From Typha latifolia (lineage: Eukaryota; Streptophyta; Magnoliopsida; Poales; Typhaceae): 64,000 bases of DNA. The notes under the pieces are model-generated. The model was not told where the DNA came from. It saw nothing but the letters and a program-made list of their open reading frames with translations, and did not search any database. Within the stretch, counting starts at the first letter, position 1; every line of letters starts with the position of its first letter. The position numbers and the translations under genes are program-made. This document shows positions 35,920 through 52,494 of the stretch, piece by piece. Location: the NCBI GenBank assembly GCA_019914945.1, contig CM034104.1, positions 14,124,046 through 14,188,045 on the forward strand. The letters are read 5' to 3'.

Positions 35920-36982
35920 GACTCTTTTATTGCATAATTAATTTGTTGAATTACTTTGATATGGGGGGAGGACAGGAGAAATTGGCAGTTGCCAGGTGGG
36001 CACCTCAATGTTTATAATTTAGTGGTACAAGATAAGGATGAATGGTATTATCGGCAGGTTTTTAATCTATCTTCTATCAAGTTATTTTTTTTTTCTATCC
36101 TTGTGTTTAGTAGATTTATTACCATTCTACCGTAGTTTTTCTAAATTATTTACTAAGCTCCAGCTTAGGAATAGCTTTCCTTTTATTTTATAATAACAGC
36201 TAAATATTATAATAATATTATTAATCTACTTTATATGAAATCAAAGAGTATTTATAATAATTTTATAAAAATAATTTATCAAATTAGTTTTAAATATAAC
36301 TACAAAGAAGAGCATTATATTAAACCTAAATCCTAAACATTATATTATATAAACATAATTATGTTATAATATCGACGAAAAAGATTCAGCTTACCACACT
36401 TTTGTTATAATTATATTGGATTTAAGCTAGCTAGGGAGCGGAGCAAATCTACACAAGCGGCGGATGCCAAAAGACTGCATTAATTTAAGTATAATTAGTT
36501 TTTTAAAATATTAATTTTTTAAAGATTTGATGCACCTAAAAGAGCTCTTAACCAAACAGCAGCATATGGAAAATGTCATAGGCTGTTTCACGTCTATCAG
36601 CGGATCCGTTCAACCATCCCATCAAATAATCTAATCCACTATAGGAAGGCCCAGGTCCATCAAGTAAATTATTATTTAGGCCCACTAGGCCACCACTACA
36701 CACTCCTAAAAGAGAAGTCCCCGGTGCGACTAAATCACGTCCGTCCGATAACGATCGGAGAATGGAGAACTTCACTCTCTAATAAGGACAGATATTATTA
36801 CTTATTAATATTTAGTCCTCCGGGTTAGTTCAGTAATTTCGGACAATGTAAGGGCATCATGCGATCCCTCTCTCATAGACTCATATAGTTATTAATACTC
36901 GTCTCATTCTTCTTCCTCGACCGAACCAAATCTTCTGTAGATCTCAGTACGCATCTCGTATCCTTAGCGGCGAATCGGAGAT
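35920..36982. other. Intergenic region and triosephosphate isomerase promoter
   Basis: AT-rich DNA followed by a more balanced promoter segment. A minus-strand frame at 36548-36775 overlaps this promoter and has no family match. Two GGCCCA motifs lie at 36648 and 36679. Confidence 0.5.
36648..36684. promoter_or_regulatory. Pair of site II-like GGCCCA motifs
   Basis: GGCCCA at 36648-36653 and 36679-36684, about 300-335 bp upstream of the TPI start codon. Paired site II elements are common in promoters of plant housekeeping genes. Motif match only. Confidence 0.35.
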
Positions 36983-41239
<4,257 letters not shown>

Positions 41240-42265
41240 GAGTTGTCTTCCAAGTTAACCGGAATAAGCTTTAAAGCATCAAGAGTTCTCTGCATCTCTG
41301 TTGTGTATTAAATCGCTGGATTTTTGTTTTTCTAAATTTTGCCTTGCAAGAAATGCCTTTGCCATTTCTTGCTTGAAGCAAGAAATAATGTTATAAAAGG
41401 CTACGGACGAGAATTAAGTTAAGAATTTCCTTCTGACACTTGCGTTGCTTTAGTTGTTCTCCTAATTTTATTACTTCATCATCTCATAAACCTTCCGATT
41501 GTTCATTTTGCTTGTTTATAGCTATTCATTCTGCCTGAGCTTCTTGTTGCTTTGAGTGGAATAGTGGATATGGATAGCCATGTCAGTGGACACTTGGGAC
41601 ATCCCATGGCTAATACGAGGTAAGTCGACATGGTTGACAGAATATATACTGTGCCACACTAACAAACTTGGATTAATTCCATCTAAATAACATGAATTTT
41701 CTGTCGCATGTAAATGCTTCCCGTCAACTGCCATTGTTACATACTGTGTATTGCTGACATCCTATTTTCGTCATAGTGATGCAATTGGAAGCTTTATGTC
41801 CGAAATATCATCTCTGATGCCTGCCACTTTTGCGAAAATTTTCCTTGGATTCTCTTCTCCAAAATGTCACATACTTTACGACAAACAGTTTGTTCCTTTT
41901 GTGTCCTTTTGCTGCACTTGCAAATCTATCCACTCTACAGAAAGCTTTTGTCTCATTATTACATATCTGACAGGTCAACTATAGTTTGACTTTGACACAT
42001 GCTCCGAACCCGCAAATTGTTCTTCTCAATAGATATTTTAGTAAGTAAGAATGGCTGGATCCATCTTCTAGTTCTATAAGTAAATTATTAACTTTCAATC
42101 CATCTAGATCTTCATCTTATGCTCCCAGGTTCAAATCTGCAGTTTGACTCAGGTAGAGAAAAAAAAATAGAAGAAAGAAGATATTATTGAGATGATAGTG
42201 TATAGATTATGCAACCTACCAACTCAACTAAAATTTCTCATATTAATTTCCTCAATCTACTTTTC

Positions 42266-42301
<36 letters not shown>

Positions 42302-44705
42302 GAGAGAGTCAACATGGAGTTGTCTGTCTCTGCCTAACCACTATTAGTTGGCATTCTTTTCACAAACAAAATAAACAAAAACCCACAAGTTGGCCTGGGG
42401 TGAAGAAATATCACATGGAGACAGAGCAGTGGCTTTTTGACAAGTCCAACCACATTATTAGAACCCAGAGCTTCACACACCTCCTCTCATCCATAAACTA
42501 AATACCCCTGTCCACATATACATGTATATTATCTAAGCAAAAAAAAAAGGTCAACAGTCAGGAGGAGGACCATGTGCTTATAAAGACTCAGGATGTTCAC
42601 ACCTTTGCAGTAGAAGCCCACATGATGGATGGGTCTCTCTCTCTCTCTCTTTTATTTTTTGAACTTTCTTGCAATGCCTTAACCGAATCGAATAGTTTTT
42701 ATCGAGAATTATTAAACCATTTGATTCTTCCAAGGGAGGAGGTAGTTGGTCAGATTATTTTTCGCAATCATCTTCTTGGACAATATTATTGTTCATGTCT
42801 ATATCAAAACGATCTTTTCTTTCTTTACACGGATCATGAAACTTGGTCCATGTAGTCTTTTCTTGGCTACCATTTCTTTGATATTCTTTCAAAGAATTTT
42901 CTTGTGATTTTATTTTTATGTTCGACAGGCTTTAAGCTGGTATGTAATGGTTTAATAATATATGTATTATATTATTAACACATTTTCTTATCTTTGATCC
43001 AACAATTTAAACTGTTAGATAATATACCACTTTAACCTTTTTCTCTCAAATAACTTAGAACAAGGATAGCTCTAAGATATAGCTAACATATTCAATGGAT
43101 CTACACCGGCTTTTTCGCTAATAGCTGGACAAAAAACAAAGGAGTTGAGTACTTCCTACTTCTTGTGATTTAAAGTTATTTTGCATCAAATTGATGCATC
43201 TAATGAAGGCTCTGTGATAAGTATTGATTCGTCTACACCCGTGCCATTCTTGCAAGTAGTAGTCTTCTTTTGACCATTTTTTCTAAAAGTTATTAGCTTT
43301 CCTGCTCAAATTAGGCAACTATACTGCTATACTAATCTACTAACTAATGCTGCTAATCTTTGACAGGTTCCAATTAATGGACGACAACCATGTGAGCAAA
43401 GCCTAACACACTCCGTTTTTGTAGGCTTTACTGAATACTTGGCTTGCTTTGCTTTGCTTTGCTTTATTCTTACACCTATCTTTATTTGCCCAAAAAAAAT
43501 TTAATGGTAATATAGATATTTTATCATTCCACCCATATACTTTATTTTTATTGCCTGAAATATATTTTGAATTGTCTTTAATCTAACATTAGCTAATAGA
43601 ACAAAGAATATTATGTTACTTTTAAAATTAAAAATTAAAATATCTAAAATACTCATCATTTGACCTTAAAATATTGCCACCCTTAATTTTATCAATAGTA
43701 ATTTTAACTCTTTTATATGATAACCATTAAAAAAAACTAATCCTAGAGTGTTTTTAGAATAAAAAAGTAAAGAGTAGCGGTTGCATGATCATGAACTTAC
43801 GTATATGATAATAAACTATTAATTGAAGCTAACGTTAGGATGCTTTTAAAATATTAAAAGCAAAACATATGGGTGAAATGATAAATATTAATATAGTAGA
43901 GTTTGATGATGATAATAAAGGGAAAACATTAGGTATTTTTCCTATAAAATTAGCTAATTTTTTTTCTTCAAAAAATAATTAATTCTATTATACTTTTTTC
44001 CCTTTTACGTTCGAGCATGTATAAATTATCCAGCATGGTCTTTTATCCTATTGGAAGAGACATACATAAGTAATCTTTAAGACATTTTTTTAAAAAAAAA
44101 AAATCGATTAAGCTCATATTTACGCATGCCCGTACGGTACTTAAGAGTGCACCTAATAATACAATTAAATACAACTTAAAAAAGGGAGAAAGAGAGACAA
44201 GAGCATGAAAAGGATAAGATTCTCTCTCTCTCTAGAACTGGAGACCAACGCTCACCATTAAATGCTCTCTCTCTCTCTCTAAAACTCTCTCTCTCTCGAT
44301 TGCAGTAAAACGAGGAGAGATTAGGGTGGGAAGTGAAGTCAACCTTCGCGAAAGTGGTATTAAAAGGGGGTTCGCAAAGAAGACCCAAATAGAGGAAAAA
44401 ACGAGGTGGGGGAGAAAAAGAAAAGAAAGAGAAAAGAAGAAAAAAAAAGGCGTCACCTTTATAGCTCTCTGTCTGCCTCTTCTTATCCCTTTCTTCTCTC
44501 GTTATCAGATTGAGGTGGGTCGCCTCGTCTTAGGCGACCAAATCTGGGGGTTTTCCCAATAGATTTGGTGTAAAGGTGTGTCCTTTTTAGGGCGATCTGG
44601 TGGTTTTCTTCACGGATTTGGCTTTGTTTTCTCTCCGGTTTGAGGCTGAGGGGGTGGTGTGTGAGAGAAGGAGAAGAGTTCGCTTGCGGTGTGCTCGAGC
44701 TTGTG
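41240..44705. other. Intergenic region
   Basis: The 3' flank of TPI and the promoter and leader of the receptor-like cytoplasmic kinase gene. It holds (AG)15 at 42269-42298, a CT tract near 42632-42649, a CTTTG pentanucleotide repeat near 43443-43464, and several CT/GA tracts at 44221-44300. No other gene could be supported. Confidence 0.5.
42269..42298. repeat. (AG)15 microsatellite
   Basis: A pure AG tract, followed after a TG by four more AG units. Confidence 0.9.
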
Positions 44706-44903
44706 ATGGGGAACTGCTGGGGCGCGAAAATTAAGGCGGAGAGTCCATCTCACAGCGCCTTTACTTCCGGTACGAGCTGGATTTTTTTTTTCCTTCTTTT
44801 TTTTTTTTCCCCCTTTTCCTTTTCCACTTCGTTAACTGTAGAATTTTAGCTCATAGAGTAAGTCGAGTAGGTTCGTATGAAGTTTTCCACTCAACAGGGT
44901 TTC

Positions 44904-44936
<33 letters not shown>

Positions 44937-47900
44937 ATCTCTCTATCTGTCGTGAGGTTTGAGATCTTGGTGGGCAAACTTGGACCCAGTAGTTTCTTTG
45001 GCCAAAAAAAAAAAAAAAGTTGGGAAATTGAAGCACAAGTGGCTGCTTTTGTGACAGGACACACAGTCGAATGGTATCGAAACTATTGCCTATTAGCTGA
45101 TTTCTAGGTCTCTAATTATTTTCCTATAACTTTGGAGCCTTTGGAGGTCGAGAAGTAATACTTTCATTTGGACAGTGCTAGGAAATTTATGTTTAGTCCG
45201 TAAAAAAAGAAAAAGAAAATCATTTGACTCCTCTTTGTATCATGATAAAAAAAAAATTCACTTAATCCATTTCCTCAAGAATGTCTGCTTATAGGGTTCT
45301 TCTTCGCAGGCATGTTTCTTTCTTGTAACGGTCATTTTAGGTAATTTGAAGAGAGATGGATAGGATAGGAAATTTTCTTCATCTGCTTTGGGGTTAGTTG
45401 TTGATCTGGTGATCTGGCTATTGAATTTTGGAAGTCAACCTTTGTTTGTGGGTATAACTAGGACAAGTATATTTATATTGGTTAGGAGGGGTCATTCCAG
45501 ATTGATGATCAAGGCTCGTGTCTTATGCTTCGGTGAACTCTATTGAGACCCTGTGTTTGTCTAAACGCCATATTGGGCAGAGCCACATAAACTAGGACAT
45601 TTATACAAATTATGTTGTCTGCCTATTTGCCGCAATTTTTCTCCTCTGAGAAGCTTTTCTTCTGTAAATTTTTCTTATGGAAGGTATCATATTTGCATGC
45701 TTAGGAGCAAACTCCAAGTTTGGTAGCAAGAATGTGACCGGATTGAGCAGCTCTAGCAGTAGAGTTTCTGCAGCTTCTGTGCCCCCAACTCCTCGGAGTG
45801 AGGGTGAGATCTTGCAGTCATCGAATGTCAGGAGCTTTACCTTCAATGAACTGAGAACTGCCACTAGGAACTTCCGGCCAGACAGTGTGTTGGGAGAGGG
45901 AGGATTTGGTTCAGTCTTTAAGGGATGGGTAGACGAGCACACATTTGCAGCAGCGAAGCCTGGGACTGGAATAGTTATTGCTGTGAAGAAACTCAATCAG
46001 GAAGGTTACCAGGGTCACAGGGAATGGCTGGTCAGTATCATTTTCCTAGTAGTGTTCTTTTCATTACCCTATCAGTTGCACTTTTCATGCTTATGTATGT
46101 GGAAACCTCATATATTTGAGCATGGTTGGTAAGCTCGTCGGTTGTTCTATAGGAAACTTGGCTATCTGATTTGCATTTCCACTTAGTCTGATAAGTAATT
46201 TCTTGAACTGTTATAGGCAGAGGTTAATTACCTGGGTCAGTTGTCTCATCCTAATCTTGTGAAACTCATCGGGTACTGCCTGGAGGATGAACAACGGCTT
46301 CTTGTCTATGAGTTTATGCCTCGAGGAAGTTTGGAGAATCATCTTTTTAGGAGTAAGTTCATAGTTGGTCATGTGCTTTTTGCATCAATTTAATCGAAAA
46401 AGCCAATACATATCCGTGCTTGACGATTAGACTAATCTTTATTCTTTTCATTTACTCTATCTAAGATTCAAATTTATGGTGCTGCAGGGGGTTCATACTT
46501 TCAACCACTTTCGTGGAATCTCCGCATGAAGGTTGCTCTTGGAGCTGCTAAAGGGCTGGCATATCTGCACAGTGACAAGGCTAAAGTTATTTATCGTGAT
46601 TTTAAAGCCTCTAATGTTCTTCTGGACTCAGTACGTGATGATGCGGACTTGGATAACTCTTGCAAGTAAACTTAATTCCCCTTAACACTTGGTTGCTTTG
46701 ATATGTGGACAGAATTACAATGCAAAGCTTTCTGATTTTGGATTGGCAAAAGATGGTCCAACTGGTGATAAAAGTCATGTCTCTACAAGGGTGATGGGAA
46801 CATATGGATATGCTGCCCCTGAATATCTTGCAACTGGTAAACTTCTCATATGCCTGAGCTCTCTTGCTTCCTAATATTAAGGGTTTGTTACTTTGTTATG
46901 TTATTATTATATGATTATAGATAATGATTAGCTATATCCTCTTGTGCATTCGTGAATTTTGCTAAATAGTTGATCCCTCTCCAATTAGCTCATGTTTCGT
47001 GAAAAGGTAGTTCCATGCTGTCGAATGTGAAAGAAAATGCAATGTTGAGAAAATATAGCAGCCTGCTGATGAAACTCGATTTGTAAAATTGAGAAGTGTC
47101 GAATCTGAGTTTTAGCGTTGGTACATTTCTTGTCCAGGATATCAGAACAATGGTTTAGGTTGCTCAGGAATCATGTCATATGTGTCATCCTGTTATAGGA
47201 AATGTACAATTGGATAATCAATAAGCAATCATGTACTTGATGTAAAACATATGTTAACATTCCTTTTCTTTATTGGTTGTGGTCTTAGCTGCATTCTTGT
47301 GCAAACCATTTTGGAATGAGAGACTTGGTATTGCTTAAATATAATAAAAAGTCCATTGTGAAGTGAAGTTCTCTAACTATTATATGGAATAAATATGATT
47401 ATTTATTGTACATATGGATTGCCATCTTGCATATATATACATTACTGCTTGTGTATACACCACTAGTTTTGACTCCCTTTTCTCATTTTGAAGGTCATTT
47501 GACTACCAAGAGTGATGTCTACAGCTTTGGAGTCGTTCTTCTAGAAATGCTATCTGGTCGACGTGCTCTGGACAAGAACCGTCCATCCGGGGAACACAAT
47601 CTTGTGGAGTGGGCAAGGCCTAATCTCACGCACAAGAGAAAAATCTTCCGCATCTTGGACACTCGATTGGAAGGGCAGTACTCACTTGCAGGAGCACAGA
47701 AAGCTGCTTCTCTTGCACTCCAGTGCTTATCAGTGGAAGCAAGGTTCAGGCCAAACATGAATCAAGTGGTGTCGGCATTAGAACAACTTCAGGATGCTAA
47801 AGAACCGACGAGAAACCCACAAGGTGAGCGCAGGGCGAGCAGCCAGAGTGTCGGTGGCAACACCCGGAGGTCTCGCGGGAGATCGGAAGAAGGGGCAAAT

Positions 47901-47951
47901 GGAAAGGTTGCTTATCCGAGACCCTCGGCATCCCCACTTTATACCAAGTGA
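44706..47951 (+). CDS. Receptor-like cytoplasmic kinase, subfamily VII (PBS1-like)
   Basis: Six exons: 44706-44769, 45705-46030, 46217-46352, 46488-46630, 46713-46836, 47494-47951; 1251 nt, 416 aa, all GT-AG. The N terminus MGNCWGAK offers Gly2 for myristoylation and Cys4 for palmitoylation, placing the protein at the plasma membrane. The kinase domain is complete: glycine loop [11 protein letters not shown] (from Gly85), catalytic Lys116, [12 protein letters not shown] with Asp213, DFG with Asp231, and the activation segment [15 protein letters not shown]. It is an RD kinase. The [13 protein letters not shown] lead-in, [14 protein letters not shown] and the activation segment are characteristic of RLCK-VII (APK1/NAK/PBL) kinases, which relay signals from cell-surface immune and growth receptors. 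The C-terminal tail is Arg/Ser-rich. The closest member (APK1/PBL9-11 group) is a guess. Confidence 0.93.
44906..44935. repeat. (T)30 homopolymer in RLCK intron 1
   Basis: Thirty consecutive T residues inside the first intron, with a second A-rich run (15 A) about 75 bp downstream. Confidence 0.9.
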
Positions 47952-49195
47952 ACTTAGTCCGGCAGATGTAATCTATGCTTTCAGAGGAGGGTTGACAGGA
48001 GAGGGAAAACCCAGGCCGAGTCATGAGTCTAGGCATGCCATCAGTCTCTACTGCCTTCCTGGTGTTGTATAGCTAATCAGTTTGTTGCTCATCTTTCTTC
48101 ACGATGTATCTAGAATAGTTTTGCCCAGTACTCAGGTTGTGTTTATGGGATCAATCTTTCAAGCTACATATAGTTTTCTTGGTAGTGCAAGTCACCTACG
48201 ATCTTCTGATGGTGCTGGTTGATGCTTATATTTACCTAGTGAGAGGCATTGTGATCAAGCTGTATGTATGTGGGCGACTATATTTTTGTTGCGTTAGCTA
48301 TTTCCTTGGGATTTGAAATCCTGTGCTCTTTGGAAATCTGGCAATTTTTGGCAATCGTTGTTACTTGTATTCTGATAAGGCGTTGTCACTTCACTAGTCT
48401 TCCTCGAGCTGTTGTGATTCTAGTACTCAGATGCAGAATAAAAATAAGTCAACGAAGTAGAGAACCAAATGATACTGAATAAAATGCCTTCGCAAAAGTA
48501 CCATGGATTTTTCTTTTTTCTTTTTGTTGAGAAAAGTGAGAAATCAATGTGAAGAACCTCTCATTATCCCAAACAAAAATATCACACATTATTGGAACTC
48601 ATAAGAAAGATAAAAAGAAAAAAAAGGAGAAGAAATTCCACAGACTAATTCTTGTGTGTCTCACCCTGACCAACTGAGAATATCTTGCTACTCAAATTGC
48701 ATACGGGCTGGTAGATTGTTGGATAGGTTTACATGATGTCAAAAGTCAACCCACACATGCACGCCTGCAGGTGGACATGTCGACGCACGCGCCAGCACAC
48801 AATAGAAAACAGACAAGACACACCAAACAAATGAGAAAGTATCTACCCACCAATACAGGAAGCGAGATATTTCTGCAAACCCCCTTGCCGGAATTTCCTG
48901 CAAACAGATGCGACATTAATGGTACTGTTTGGCCTTTGGCTGCCGACATTTATGATCCCAAATTGGTTTGCTTACAACGACGTAAAACAATAGTTAATAC
49001 CACACACTGGACCAAGAGAAACGCGAACATTATTACATATCTAGCAATCCAAAGAGGTCTGCAACTCTGCATCTTTACTGATTCAAACTAAGGAAAGCCA
49101 AAGAAAACAACAAAATCCATTAACGCCTTACATCTTGTACAAGACATGTGAAGTAGAGAATTTAAACAATAAAGCCATGAAGAAGAGTTATAGGT
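47952..49195. other. Region between convergent 3' ends
   Basis: The RLCK gene (+) and the AP-3 beta gene (-) converge here. About 1.2 kb of presumed 3'UTRs and spacer; no gene recognised. The frame at 48771-49091 lacks any family signature. Confidence 0.55.
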
Positions 49196-51773
49196 TCACT
49201 GTAAAAAAGTAGCCACTCTGTTTAGCAGATTAAGAGCAAAAACTGTATCTTCGGAATTGATCTTGATGGTCACATCTAAGGTTCCTGAAAGTTTACCTTC
49301 TGCAATGATTGTAATAAGGCATAACTTTGAGCTGCTTAATATTTGACTGCTGAATCGCAAACACAGACCTGACGCATCATCGATTCTGAATGAAATTGGC
49401 ATATCCATGGAGACAAGGTGAAGATTAGCATTGCTGAGCATTTTCGATGCAATAGACTGTGATACTATAAGAATCTTATCATGCTGCAGTGCGGTCTGCT
49501 CCTTGTGTTCAAGCTCCTGGATGTGGTCTTTGTAGGTGCATCTGTTGGAAATATTTCATCAGATGACGCTATGGTTGAGATTTCAGGAAAAATATGAAGA
49601 TGGAAAGATGAGGCAGTGCTTTATATTCAAATCTTCATTTTTCGTCACTTAAATATAGGCGTATCTACATATTCACAATTCCAAAAAAAGTTACTGCATT
49701 TCATAACCAAGCTTCCTTGACTTCCCTGGAATTTCTGAAGAAAACATATTACCTTAAAAATCTTACTAAAGCTACAGCCACAAGCATAAATTTATGCCTT
49801 AAACTGCTAAATACCCAAGCTTTCTATTATGCTTAATATCTTGATCTATCGGCTCTTACACAAATTAGCCATAACTTTTCAGAACTATAAGAAGAGAAGT
49901 AACATAAAATCAATGTATTAACCTCTTAGCATACTCGAACATCCCTGGCAGCTGACGTTCCATATCTAGAAAGGCCTTCATATCAATGGACCATGGGCAT
50001 AGAAAATATCCAATTTCAGGCCATAGTTTTGTTGAATGCCTTTTCCCATTGCAAAACACGGCCAACTTCAGTGGTACAACATGATGACCAAAATGGACTT
50101 GCAGAAGTTTCTTAATTGTCTGCTGTGGATGTAGAGATGCGATCTCTTCCACAGGAAGTACCTTTGTCATTTCATTGGAAGAAAGGAGGCTACAAAAGAA
50201 GTAAGAGTGAGCTTTTATAAGTAAAAGGGGGTTTCAGCATGTAACCAACAGCATTGTTATGCCATTCTTCAATTGAATGCATATCAAACCAAAATTAACT
50301 AGATTACTGTTGTGGGAAACAAAAATAACCTTGTAGTTTCTTTTGGGACTTCGTCCACAGGCTCCACATTCCCAGAAGAATCCCCATCTTTCACAGCTAT
50401 GTTTGTCAATATCTCGGTTGTAACATTCTCAAAGAACAACTCTACACAAGTTAGCAAATGTGATATGGTTGAAACCTCAGAAGAATAGGCATATTGGACA
50501 CGTAGGCCATTACTATTTGCAGGATCTAATAATACATGGAGTTTTGGTTTAACTTCAATATTATGATCATTAAAAGAAATTCTGGCAGAGGAAGACTGTT
50601 CAGAGTTGTGTACAGATGGCAGAGTGGTTTGCTGATCCAACCACGACTCTAGTGCTGACGTAGACATCAACCCTGTCAAATCCGTAGAGGTGAACATGGA
50701 TGTGTTTCCTTCATTATTTTCCCTTGTTTGACCATGATCTACACTAGCATCAGAAAGGTGAACCAGAGGTACTTCCTGATTATCTTCAGCACCAAGATTT
50801 TGAACATTGTTATTTGTATCACTTGCAAATCCAGTCGCCTCACTATCAGCTAAGCTAAAAATAGAACCCCGAGAATCATAAACAGAGCCACTTTCATCCA
50901 TTGAAGATCCAGAAGAATTGTCAGAATCATTGACGTCAAAAGAATTACTCGGTTCTGTTCTCCCAGCATGTTCAACGGCTCCATGTTCAAATTCACGAAG
51001 ACCAAGACCATCAGTAAGCAGAAAGGAAGGCTTTGGGAGAGGTGTATACCCAGGAGCTGCATGTGTAACAATCTGCGAGAGTGATCCAGGAAGATAAATG
51101 CGAAGACGATTAGCTGAATAAGACATTGGCGGTATATTTCCACTGAACATGGCTTCAACTAACTCATGATGTACTTTGGTGTCCTCTAGTGAGCATGAAG
51201 TGTTGTCCTGGCTTGGGAAGATATCATTGCATGGTATGATTTTTGCCACAACACGAGCACGATCCCGAACATCATAATTATAGTCGGCTTTTGCCAATTC
51301 AACAATGTAACCCAAGATCTTCTTAAATGTGGACAAGTCATCTCCATGTGTGCATAATACAACCTGGAGAAAGAACCAATTAAGTATGATAGCCTTGCAA
51401 TTGATCACTTCCAAGAACATAGGTAGTACAAGATTAGCAATTAAGAAAGCGTCGCTGAATATTTCTATTCTCAAGAATTTGAGTGATGAATTGTCTAAAC
51501 TAAAGATTCTTGCAGTTTACAGAACTTGTTTGGAATCTTGGATAAAGCTATAAAATATAAATAACTAATTTATTTTGGCTTGGGATTTTTGATTCTAGGA
51601 CACTATGACATACAGATTCACATGTGTCAAATAAACAAGCGGCTCGGGCTTGGCTTGTTTGAAGCTCGGGCTCAGCTCGACTCGATTTGAGCTAAGCCGA
51701 GCCGAGCTGAGCCTAAGCCTAAATTTGAGGCTCAAAATTAAGCCGGCTAGCTCAGGCTTGGCTCGATAAACTC

Positions 51774-51817
<44 letters not shown>

Positions 51818-52416
51818 ACCTTTCCTCTTTATTGTCATTCTGACTACATGGATCTTCTTAAATACTAACATAGACTCATTGGACTCACCATTACTCCTTT
51901 TGATATGACTGACCTACTTACTTCATTACTTTTTTTTTTTTTCATCAACCACAAATTCCCACACCACTTAACCCTTTTCTATCAATTACTCCATTATTCT
52001 CTTCAAATAACCAAGTAACCAATGGTTAAAAGAAAACCCACTGGTTCTTCTTCTTCCTCTTGGTTAGGGGTGACGGGATCCTTTTCCTCCTTCGTCGACC
52101 AGCTCCTCTTGTGGCCTCCTCCTCCTTTATCGGCAAGCTGCCGACCCCGCCACCTCCTCTTCCTTTGGCCTTTTTCTCCTCTGGCAACCTGCCATCCTTG
52201 TTCCCGCCACCGCCGCTGCTTCCTCCTCTTCTAATCAAGCTTGGGCTTGACTTGGGCTCGCCCTAGCTTAATGTTTAGGCTCGGGTTGAGCTAAGCAGAG
52301 CCTAAACATTAAGCTAGGGCGTGAAACTAATTTCGAGCTACGCCTGAGCTAGAGCCGGCTTGCTCAGGCTCGGCTTGCTTACACCCCTAGTTCACATTTA
52401 AAGACAAAGACACCCA

Positions 52417-52494
<78 letters not shown>

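Larger units (their letters stand above)
51624..52390. mobile_element. Non-autonomous hAT-like element in an AP-3 beta intron
   Basis: A 767-bp segment in the intron 51364-52927 is flanked by the direct repeat TTCACAT (51617-51623 and 52391-52397), consistent with a hAT target-site duplication of 7-8 bp. The right end, read inward on the minus strand, is CTAGGGGTGTAAGCAAGCCG, a classic plant hAT terminal sequence; the left end GTGTCAAATAAACAAGCGGC is a decayed match. Both subterminal regions are packed with GAGCCGAGC/GCTCGGCT words, as in hAT transposase-binding regions. It contains an (AT)20 tract, a GC-rich core and a perfect 24-bp inverted repeat, and no transposase. Confidence 0.65.

Noticed and set aside
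36548..36775. 75-codon minus-strand frame upstream of TPI
   Set aside because: Lies in the TPI promoter and has no domain.
42120..42150. tRNA-like 'ggttcaaatc' string
   Set aside because: No matching acceptor, D or anticodon stems around it.
52022..52266. Pro/Ser-rich frames inside the hAT-like element
   Set aside because: Open on both strands because of composition; no family match, so reported only as a possible captured segment.
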